This document shows positions 1 through 5,237 of a stretch of 5,237 nucleotides of DNA, piece by piece (the first letter of the stretch is position 1; every line of letters begins with the position of its first letter). The notes under the pieces were generated by a model, which searched no databases, was not told where the DNA came from, and saw only the letters and a list, made by a program, of their open reading frames with translations. Location of the stretch: the NCBI GenBank assembly GCA_937967465.1, contig CALBSW010000143.1:1-5237 (forward strand), given 5' to 3'. The translations under genes and the position numbers were made by a program. The stretch comes from an uncultured Flavobacteriales bacterium. GTDB taxonomy: Bacteria > Bacteroidota > Bacteroidia > Flavobacteriales_D > Sanyastnellaceae.

Positions 1-767
1 ACCAGTATCTGCTCCCCCGTTTGACCCGCATGTGGACCCACCTGCAAAAACAAAAGGGCGGCATCGGCATGAAGGGACCGGGTGAGAAGGAAATCGAGAC
101 GGACCGCCGGATCATCCGCGACCGGATTTCCGCGCTCAAAAAGGACCTCGCCGCCATCGACCGCCAGATGGCCACCCAGCGCGGCAACCGCGGTGCCCTC
201 GTCCGTGTGGCGCTGGTCGGCTACACCAATGCCGGCAAGTCCACCTTGATGAACCGCCTCTCGAAATCCGAGGTGTTCGCCGAAAACAAGCTCTTCGCCA
301 CCCTCGACACCACGGTGCGCAAGGTGGTGGTCCACAACCTGCCCTTCCTGTTGAGCGACACGGTGGGCTTCATTCGGAAGCTGCCCCACCAGCTGGTCGA
401 GAGTTTCAAGAGCACGCTGGACGAGACACGCGAAAGCGACCTTCTGGTACACGTCATCGATGTGTCCCACCCCCAATTCGAAGACCACCTGCGTGTGGTC
501 GAGGAGACCTTGGGGGAGATCGGTGCCGGCACCCAGCGCACCATGCTCGTCTTCAACAAGATTGACCAGCTCCGGGACCCGCAGGGCGAAGTTGAACGCG
601 CGCACCTCATCGAAGGGCTGCGCCACCGTTTCGCAGACCACGAAGGCCCGGTGCTCTTCCTCTCGGCCAAGACCAAGGAGGGCATGGACAGCCTCCGCGA
701 AGTGCTGTACGCCGAGGTCCGCGAGCTGCACGTGCAGCGATTCCCCCACAACCACTTCCTTTACTGA
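1..767 (+). CDS. hflX: GTPase HflX, C-terminal part (5' end outside window)
   Basis: HflX is a cytosolic GTPase (OBG-HflX group) that binds the 50S subunit and splits stalled or stressed ribosomes; that role is family knowledge. The reading frame enters from the left edge (first whole codon at base 3), giving 254 visible residues, so the N-terminal HflX domain is mostly missing. What is seen: the conserved hinge with GGIGMKGPGEKEIETDRR (bases 57-110), followed by a charged helical linker. The G domain then shows G1 GYTNAGKST (219-245), the switch I region LFATLDTT, G3 DTVGF (357-371), G4 NKID (555-566) and G5 SAK (663-671). All GTP-binding motifs are intact. The protein ends in a short aromatic tail, HFLY. 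An internal TTG at 21 is not a start, because the conserved family sequence continues upstream of it. rbfA begins one base after the stop, so the two are probably co-transcribed and translationally coupled. Identification is very secure. Confidence 0.97.
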   Translation, partial: QYLLPRLTRMWTHLQKQKGGIGMKGPGEKEIETDRRIIRDRISALKKDLAAIDRQMATQRGNRGALVRVALVGYTNAGKSTLMNRLSKSEVFAENKLFATLDTTVRKVVVHNLPFLLSDTVGFIRKLPHQLVESFKSTLDETRESDLLVHVIDVSHPQFEDHLRVVEETLGEIGAGTQRTMLVFNKIDQLRDPQGEVERAHLIEGLRHRFADHEGPVLFLSAKTKEGMDSLREVLYAEVRELHVQRFPHNHFLY

Positions 768-768
768 C

Positions 769-1119
769 ATGGCAGGCATTCGACAGGAGCGCATCGGCGC
801 ATTGCTTCAACGGGAATTGGGCACCCTCCTCCAAAGGGAGTCCTCCATCCGCTACGGTGGTCACTTCATCACCGTCACCACCGTCCGCCTGACGCCGGAC
901 CTGTCCCTCGCCCGGGTCTACCTGAGCTTCTTGCCTGTGGCCTCTGCCGGGACCCCGGAAGCGGGACTCGAGCTGGTGCAAGAGGATGGGTATCACATCC
1001 GCAAGACGCTCGCCGGCCAAGTGGGAAAGAACCTCCGGAAGATGCCCGAATTGCGGTTCTACCTCGACGACGGCCTCGACCGGTACGAGGAGATCGACCG
1101 CTTGTTGAAGGACGACTGA
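769..1119 (+). CDS. rbfA: 30S ribosome-binding factor RbfA
   Basis: RbfA is a small cytosolic KH-like-fold protein that binds the immature 30S subunit and assists late 16S rRNA processing and 30S maturation, including in the cold (family knowledge). The 116-residue product matches the usual length of about 110-130. It shows the family layout: an N-terminal helix (IRQERIGALLQREL), a central strand region (ITVTTVRLTPDLSLARVYLSFLP) containing the typical 'V..tpDLs.A.Vy.s' pattern, then a helix (YHIRKTLAGQV), and the final LRKMPELRFYLDDGLD segment with its P-x-L-x-F core. The same frame is open upstream to base 460, but that part only shadows hflX. The ATG at 769 is chosen because RbfA homology begins right there and it lies one base after the hflX stop. 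There is no Shine-Dalgarno sequence upstream, so initiation may rely on coupling to hflX translation. Confidence 0.95.
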   Translation: MAGIRQERIGALLQRELGTLLQRESSIRYGGHFITVTTVRLTPDLSLARVYLSFLPVASAGTPEAGLELVQEDGYHIRKTLAGQVGKNLRKMPELRFYLDDGLDRYEEIDRLLKDD

Positions 1120-1138
1120 ACCCCGTGCAGACCACCGC

Positions 1139-2383
1139 GTGAACGTTCCTTTCCGCATCGCACGACGCTACCTCTGGGCCCGCAAATCCCAGCGCCTCAT
1201 CCACTTGGTGAGCGGCATCTCCGTGGTGGTGGTCGCCGCGGTGTGCGCGGCCATGATCGCGATCCTGAGTGCATTCAACGGCATCGAAGAGCTCGTGGAA
1301 GAGCTGTTCTCCAGTCTCGATACGGAGCTCGCCATCCTGCCTGCCGAAGGCCGGGTCTTGAATGATGCTTGGGTCGACAGCCTCGCGGCCCACCCTGGTG
1401 TCGACTGGGCGGGCGGTGTGTTGCAACAGGACGTGGTCGTTCGGCGACAGGGCGAGCCTGTGGTCGTCTCGTTGCTCGGCTTTGACATCGACCACGCTCG
1501 CCGAACCGGACTGCAGGGTCGGCTGCGCCGCGGGGATGTCCTGCGCCAGGATACGTTGGGATCACCTTGTGGCTATGTCGGCCTGGGTGTGGCAAGTCAA
1601 TTGCGCCTGCCCTTCCAAGCCGATGCCCCGGCCACCCTTACGGTCAGCGCACCGAAGCGGGGACGTCAACTCGGGCGGTCCCGGGGACTCAACCTGCTCG
1701 ATGGCGGCTTCGAATCCCTGCTCGTCTCCCGCACCCTTCCGGTGTGCGGCACGTTCAGTGTCAATGCCGACATCGACGCGCGGCACATCCTGTCTTCCCT
1801 CGGCTTCGCACAAGAGGTCCTCCAGCGGCCCGGACTCGTTTCCAGGGTGGAAGTCGTGCCGGCCGCGAGCTGGAGTGTGGAAGAACTGCGGGCCTCCATT
1901 GACGAGCGCTGGTCCGACACGCTGTTGACCCGCACCCGGCGCGAAAAGAATGCCCTCATTCACTCGACGAGCCGAGCGGAGAAGTGGGCCACATTCGCCA
2001 TCCTGAGCTTCATTCTGATCGTCGCGGCATTCAACATCCTCGCCGCCCTCACCATGCTCCTGCTGGACAAGCGCCGGGACATCGACACCCTCGCCGCCAT
2101 CGGCATGACCCCGCGCGACATTCGGCGCGTCTTCAGCTGGCAGGGCTTTCTGATCAATGCCGTCGGCGCGGTCGCCGGCCTGGTCATCGGGCTCACCCTC
2201 GTATGGCTGCAGGACCGGTTCGGCCTCGTGCGCCTCGAAGGCGCCATGGTGCCAGCCTACCCCGTGGCGCTGCGTTTCGGGGATGTGGCCGGGGTCCTGC
2301 TCGTGGTCCTCGGAGTGGGGGGCACGTTCAGCGCAGCGATGGTGGCGTACCTCGTCCGCCGGATGGCGCCCGACGCGGCGTAA
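1139..2383 (+). CDS. LolC/LolE-type ABC transporter permease (FtsX/MacB-like)
   Basis: This is a predicted inner-membrane permease of the LolC/E branch of the FtsX/MacB family. Such proteins pair with an ATPase (LolD) to extract lipoproteins from the inner membrane. The product is 414 residues, near the family norm of about 400. Helix 1 is at about 22-47 (VSGISVVVVAAV onward, followed by AFNGIEE). A periplasmic MacB-like domain spans about 50-280. Helix 2 is at about 284-308, helix 3 at 333-357 and helix 4 at 382-405. Between helices 2 and 3 lies the hallmark cytoplasmic loop DKRRDIDTLAAIGMTPRDIR, which contacts the ATPase. The start is a GTG, giving MNVPFRIARRYL; this is where LolC/E homology starts, and no ATG fits. 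Two periplasmic cysteines (C144, C203) could form a disulfide (inference). No LolD-type ATPase gene is visible. Substrate specificity cannot be read from sequence, so no symbol is given; lolC or lolE are both possible. Confidence 0.9.
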   Translation: MNVPFRIARRYLWARKSQRLIHLVSGISVVVVAAVCAAMIAILSAFNGIEELVEELFSSLDTELAILPAEGRVLNDAWVDSLAAHPGVDWAGGVLQQDVVVRRQGEPVVVSLLGFDIDHARRTGLQGRLRRGDVLRQDTLGSPCGYVGLGVASQLRLPFQADAPATLTVSAPKRGRQLGRSRGLNLLDGGFESLLVSRTLPVCGTFSVNADIDARHILSSLGFAQEVLQRPGLVSRVEVVPAASWSVEELRASIDERWSDTLLTRTRREKNALIHSTSRAEKWATFAILSFILIVAAFNILAALTMLLLDKRRDIDTLAAIGMTPRDIRRVFSWQGFLINAVGAVAGLVIGLTLVWLQDRFGLVRLEGAMVPAYPVALRFGDVAGVLLVVLGVGGTFSAAMVAYLVRRMAPDAA

Positions 2384-2388
2384 TTTTG
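2381..2388 (+). promoter_or_regulatory. Candidate Bacteroidota -7 promoter element TAnnTTTG before dusB
   Basis: The bases TAATTTTG match the Bacteroidota primary-sigma -7 consensus TAnnTTTG exactly. They overlap the TAA stop of the permease gene and end four bases before the dusB ATG. The AT-rich patch stands out against GC-rich coding sequence on both sides. No TTG typical of the -33 element is seen about 19-21 bases upstream, so the promoter, if real, is half-consensus. Transcription would start at or within a few bases of the ATG, implying a leaderless mRNA. A chance match helped by the stop codon remains possible. Confidence 0.45.
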
Positions 2389-2392
2389 CACC

Positions 2393-3388
2393 ATGGTCCG
2401 CATTGGTCCCGTCGAATTGGGAGACTTCCCACTGTTGCTCGCCCCCATGGAGGACGTGAGCGACCCGCCGTTCCGCACGTTGTGCAAACAGCACGGGGCC
2501 GACATGATGTACACGGAGTTCATCAGCTCGGAAGGCCTGATTCGAGATGCGGCCAAAAGCCGCCAGAAACTCGACATCTACGAGAAGGAGCGCCCCATCG
2601 GCATCCAGATTTTTGGCTCTGAGATCGACTCGATGCGCCGGGCGGCAGAAATCTCCGCCGCCTCCGGACCCGACGTCCTCGACATCAATTACGGTTGCCC
2701 GGTCAAGAAAGTCGCCTGTAAAGGAGCGGGCGCCGGCATTCTCCAGGACATTCCCAAGATGGTCTCGATGACCAAGGAAATCGTCGATGCCGTCGACCTG
2801 CCGGTCACCGTGAAAACGCGCCTCGGCTGGGACGACAAGACCAAGTACATCGTCGAGGTCGCCGAGCGTTTGCAGGACGTCGGCATTCAAGCCATTTCCA
2901 TCCATGGCCGGACCCGGTCCCAGATGTACAAGGGCGAGGCCGACTGGACCCTGATCCGGGAGGTTCGGGAAAATCCGAGGATGAACATCCCCGTCTTCGG
3001 CAATGGCGACATCGACAGCCCCGAGAAGGCCTTGGCCTACCGCAAGGAATTCGGGGTCGACGGCATCATGATCGGTCGTGGCAGCATTGGAAACCCTTGG
3101 ATTTTCGACCAGATCAAGCACTACTTCGCCACAGGCGAGCACCTGCCTCCGCCCACCGTGGCAGACCGCGTCGAAGCCGCGCGGCAGCACCTCGACCACA
3201 GCCTCGAGTGGAAGGGCCTGCGCCTCGGTGTCGTGGAGATGCGCCGCCACTACGCCAACTACTTCCGCGGCCTGCCGCATTTCAAGGAGCACCGCTTGAC
3301 CCTCGTGACCGAGGACGACCCTGCTGTCCTGCACGCCACACTCGACAACGTCAAGCGGACCTACGGCGACGCCGTCCTGCCGGCGTAG
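2393..3388 (+). CDS. dusB: tRNA-dihydrouridine synthase DusB
   Basis: This is an FMN-dependent, NAD(P)H-using cytosolic enzyme that reduces specific uridines in the tRNA D-loop to dihydrouridine. The 331-residue product has the full family architecture: a TIM-barrel catalytic domain (about 1-245) and a C-terminal helical tRNA-binding domain (about 250-325). Visible motifs are APMEDVSDPPFR (17-28, FMN-binding start of the barrel), TEFISSEGL (41-49), the catalytic cysteine C102 in NYGCPVKKV, K141 in VKTRLGWD, HGRTR (171-175), NGD (204-206) and the phosphate-binding MIGRGSIGNPWIF (226-238). All key residues are intact. The ATG at 2393 starts nine bases after the permease stop and is placed just before the conserved first strand. 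There is no Shine-Dalgarno sequence; a TAATTTTG element lies directly upstream. Assignment to DusB rather than another Dus subfamily rests on overall motif similarity; which tRNA position is modified cannot be seen. Confidence 0.96.
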   Translation: MVRIGPVELGDFPLLLAPMEDVSDPPFRTLCKQHGADMMYTEFISSEGLIRDAAKSRQKLDIYEKERPIGIQIFGSEIDSMRRAAEISAASGPDVLDINYGCPVKKVACKGAGAGILQDIPKMVSMTKEIVDAVDLPVTVKTRLGWDDKTKYIVEVAERLQDVGIQAISIHGRTRSQMYKGEADWTLIREVRENPRMNIPVFGNGDIDSPEKALAYRKEFGVDGIMIGRGSIGNPWIFDQIKHYFATGEHLPPPTVADRVEAARQHLDHSLEWKGLRLGVVEMRRHYANYFRGLPHFKEHRLTLVTEDDPAVLHATLDNVKRTYGDAVLPA

Positions 3389-3393
3389 ATTGG
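3386..3393 (+). promoter_or_regulatory. Weak TAnnTTTG-like element before the CPBP protease gene
   Basis: The bases TAGATTGG match TAnnTTTG at all specified positions except one (G for the third T of TTTG). As before dusB, the element begins with the stop codon of the preceding gene (here TAG) and ends exactly four bases before the next ATG. No -33 TTG is visible at the expected distance. The main support is the repeated geometry; on sequence alone this would be a chance-level match. Confidence 0.2.
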
Positions 3394-3397
3394 GCCC

Positions 3398-4294
3398 ATG
3401 AAGTCCGAGCCCGCCGACCGCATGCAGGCCTTGAGCCGCACCCTGATCTTTCTGGGCATCCTTCTCGTCGCTTCCGTACTGGCCTCCATTGCGGCTTCCG
3501 TTGTGGCTGCCACCGTGTTCGGGGAAGCGTTCTCCATGTCGCCAGGACAGGCCCTTCCCACCGAGGACAGCGTGTGGTGGCAATTGCACCTGCAGAATTT
3601 GATAAGCCAAGCTGTGGGCTTTGGAGGCGCCGCTTGGGTGGCAGGCAAAATCTGGTCTGGCGCGTTCCCCGTCGGCCTACCAGGAAAAGCTGCCGGGCGC
3701 ATCCCTGCCGCCTTGTTCCTCGCTGTGTTGGCCACCGTGGTGTGCAGTCCCCTCCTGGCTGCCAGCTACGAATGGAACGGCACCCTCATCCCGGAGGGCG
3801 GTGCGCTCGAAGCGCTCTTCCTTCCACTCGAGGAGATGATCGAGGCCTTGACCACCTACCTGGCCATGGCCGATGGGGGACGGCGCATCATCGTGATTTT
3901 GAGTGTGGCGGCCTTGCCGGCAGTGTTTGAAGAGCTCGCCTTCCGGGGCGTGCTCCAACCCCTTCTGATTCGCGCCACGGGTCAGGCTTGGCTGGGCATT
4001 GCATTGGCCTCCATCATCTTCAGCGCCATCCACTTCCAATTCTATGGCTTCCTTCCACGGGTGCTGCTCGGCGCCCTCTTCGGCTGGTTGGCCTACCGCA
4101 GTGGCAGTCTGATTCCCGGGATGCTCGCCCACTTCGTCAACAACACCCTCGCAGCCGTCACCCTTTGGGTCACAGGCAGCATGGCGGACGACCTGATGGA
4201 CCTCACGCCCATGCTGATCGGTGGAAGCCTGGTGTTGACGGCCCTGGCGACAGTGGCCTACGACCGCGTCATTCGCCGGTCGACCCCTGCCTGA
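3398..4294 (+). CDS. CPBP-family intramembrane glutamic endopeptidase (Abi/CaaX protease-like)
   Basis: This is a predicted polytopic inner-membrane protease of the CPBP family (CaaX protease, bacteriocin-processing), relatives of Rce1. The 298-residue product has hydrophobic helices at about 13-42, 65-84, 102-122 and 162-177, and more across 196-260 and 271-288. The catalytic set is complete: motif 1 FEELAFRG with E178, E179 and R183; motif 2 FSAIH with F208 and H212; motif 3 HFVNN with H245 and N249. The stretch from FQFYGFLPRVLLG through the final NN pair closely resembles the form I associate with Bacteroidota. The ATG nine bases after the dusB stop gives a short charged N-terminus before helix 1. 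The substrate is unknown; family members act in prenyl-protein processing, bacteriocin self-immunity or regulated proteolysis, and nothing nearby selects among these. The last 26 bases overlap the 3' end of ispD on the other strand. Confidence 0.93.
   Translation: MKSEPADRMQALSRTLIFLGILLVASVLASIAASVVAATVFGEAFSMSPGQALPTEDSVWWQLHLQNLISQAVGFGGAAWVAGKIWSGAFPVGLPGKAAGRIPAALFLAVLATVVCSPLLAASYEWNGTLIPEGGALEALFLPLEEMIEALTTYLAMADGGRRIIVILSVAALPAVFEELAFRGVLQPLLIRATGQAWLGIALASIIFSAIHFQFYGFLPRVLLGALFGWLAYRSGSLIPGMLAHFVNNTLAAVTLWVTGSMADDLMDLTPMLIGGSLVLTALATVAYDRVIRRSTPA
4269..4294. other. Convergent 3' overlap of the CPBP protease gene and ispD
   Basis: The plus-strand protease gene stops at TGA 4292-4294, while the minus-strand ispD gene stops at TGA (complement of TCA 4269-4271). 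The coding regions therefore share 26 bases. Both C-termini are short, non-conserved tails (protease RVIRRSTPA; IspD LRQGSTGE). No T-tract terminator fits between the genes, so transcripts from both sides must run into the opposite gene unless termination is factor-dependent. Confidence 0.9.
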
Positions 4295-4955
4295 GCTGGA
4301 GGAAGGCCTCTGCGCTGAGCAAGTCTTCCGGCGTGGTCAATTTGAGGTTGTGCAAATCGCCCTCCACCAGCGCCACCTCCCGTCCAGAAGCTTCCCAGAC
4401 CGAGGCGTCGTCGGTGAAATGCGTTTGGTAATCGACCCCGTATGCCTCGCGCAAGGGTGCGAGGGCAAACACTTGCGGGGTCTGGACGGCGCGCAAGGAT
4501 GCGCGGTCCAACGGGGCGCTCCCCCCGCCGTCGAGCCGGCGAATCGTGTCCTTGACCGCCACCACTGGAATGGCGCCGCCAGTCGGCGCCGCAGCGTCAT
4601 AGCATGCCCGGATGGTGTCCACCTCCACAAACGGCCGAACTGCGTCGTGGATGCCGACCCAGCCTTCCGTGTGGGGCAGCGCGTCCAATCCATTGCGCAC
4701 CGAATGAAACCGTTCGGCCCCGCCTTCCACCACACTGTCGACGGCGGCCTCCGGATGCTCGCGCACCACGGCCTCCCAAGCCGCGTGCAGGCTCTCGTGG
4801 AGCACGAGGACCACAAACAAATCCGGGTAGGCCTCCCGGAACCGCGCCAACGTGTGAACGATGACCGGCCGACCCCCAAGCGGCAAAAACTGCTTGGCGA
4901 CCGGCCGGTTCATGCGGGTGCCCGTGCCGCCCGCGACGAGGATGAGAGATCGCAT
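4269..4955 (-). CDS. ispD: 2-C-methyl-D-erythritol 4-phosphate cytidylyltransferase
   Basis: IspD is the third enzyme of the cytosolic MEP (non-mevalonate) isoprenoid pathway: it joins CTP and 2-C-methyl-D-erythritol 4-phosphate to give CDP-ME and pyrophosphate. The 228-residue product matches the usual 225-240. Motifs in order: nucleotide-binding VAGGTGTRM (7-15, R14), KQFLPLGGRPV (21-31, K21), GGAERFHSVRNGL (78-90), HDAVRP (103-108), RAVQTPQ (155-161), TDDASVWE (181-188) and NLKLTTPEDL (203-212, with K205 the likely substrate-contacting lysine). All expected catalytic residues are present. The proline that often precedes KQFL is alanine here, a mild variation. The frame is open upstream into the superoxide dismutase gene, but the ATG at 4955 is chosen because it puts MRSLILVAGG at the normal N-terminus. 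It lies 17 bases after the sod stop, so the two are probably co-transcribed. No Shine-Dalgarno sequence is seen. Confidence 0.97.
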   Translation of the reverse strand: MRSLILVAGGTGTRMNRPVAKQFLPLGGRPVIVHTLARFREAYPDLFVVLVLHESLHAAWEAVVREHPEAAVDSVVEGGAERFHSVRNGLDALPHTEGWVGIHDAVRPFVEVDTIRACYDAAAPTGGAIPVVAVKDTIRRLDGGGSAPLDRASLRAVQTPQVFALAPLREAYGVDYQTHFTDDASVWEASGREVALVEGDLHNLKLTTPEDLLSAEAFLQLRQGSTGE

Positions 4956-4972
4956 GCGGCGAAAGGGCAGAA

Positions 4973-5237
<265 letters not shown>

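Noticed and set aside
460..768. Upstream extension of the rbfA frame, which is open back to 460.
   Set aside because: It overlaps the conserved hflX G domain in another frame, and its translation is a low-complexity Ser/Arg/Pro-rich shadow; RbfA homology begins only at 769.
1562..3610. A 682-codon open frame on the minus strand across the permease, dusB and the start of the protease gene.
   Set aside because: The three sense genes all lie in the same reading frame, and this antisense frame is in exact codon register with them. Stops there arise only from sense TTA, CTA or TCA codons, which are rare in GC-rich genes. The translation shows no recognisable domain and the sense genes are secure.
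3398..4294. CPBP protease considered as part of a bacteriocin or phage-defence system.
   Set aside because: No bacteriocin precursor, double-glycine leader peptide, transporter or defence gene lies nearby; the neighbours are housekeeping genes.
4294..4316. Imperfect hairpin just past the protease stop (AGC and GAGG pairing with CCTC and GCT around an AAGG loop), considered as a terminator.
   Set aside because: The stem is short and interrupted, no T tract follows, and it lies within ispD coding sequence.
4572..4590. Two GGCGCC copies seven bases apart, able to form a GC-rich stem or act as a paired operator.
   Set aside because: They encode part of the IspD segment AAPTGGAIP with common GC-rich codons; such palindromes are expected by chance at this base composition.
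4956..4972. CCCTTTC upstream of ispD considered as a degenerate TAnnTTTG promoter.
   Set aside because: It lacks the TA and the final G, so too few consensus bases match; the 17-base gap after the dismutase gene is better explained by co-transcription.

Overview
The window is 5,237 bases of GC-rich, tightly packed bacterial chromosome holding seven genes, two of them cut by the window edges. The source is most likely a high-GC member of the Bacteroidota, perhaps a Flavobacteriales-like lineage. This is inferred from three things. The protein sequences have a Bacteroidota flavour, for example the CPBP protease motif block and the LolC/E-like permease. No visible start has a Shine-Dalgarno sequence. 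A TAnnTTTG-type promoter element sits just before dusB. No marker gene is present that would settle the taxonomy.

Plus strand, left to right: the C-terminal two thirds or so of the ribosome-associated GTPase HflX (to 767); the 30S maturation factor RbfA (769-1119), one base later; a four-helix LolC/E-type (FtsX/MacB-like) ABC transporter permease with a GTG start (1139-2383); the tRNA-dihydrouridine synthase DusB (2393-3388); and a CPBP-family intramembrane protease (3398-4294). Gaps are 1, 19, 9 and 9 bases, so this looks like one operon, possibly with internal promoters before dusB and before the protease gene.

Minus strand, reading right to left: the C-terminal half of a Mn-type superoxide dismutase (from beyond 5237 down to 4973), then ispD (4955-4269), the cytidylyltransferase of the MEP isoprenoid pathway, 17 bases downstream. 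ispD runs tail to tail into the protease gene and the two coding regions overlap by 26 bases, leaving no room for a conventional terminator.

The plus-strand genes mix translation functions (ribosome rescue or splitting, 30S assembly, tRNA modification) with two membrane proteins. The minus-strand pair is oxidative defence and isoprenoid precursor synthesis. All seven are recognisable, mostly housekeeping families. I see no RNA gene, mobile element, CRISPR array, phage gene or repeat family, and no previously undescribed system. The observations worth a second look are regulatory: two stop-codon-overlapping promoter-like motifs with identical spacing to the next ATG, the convergent gene overlap, and a LolC/E-type permease without a neighbouring ATPase.
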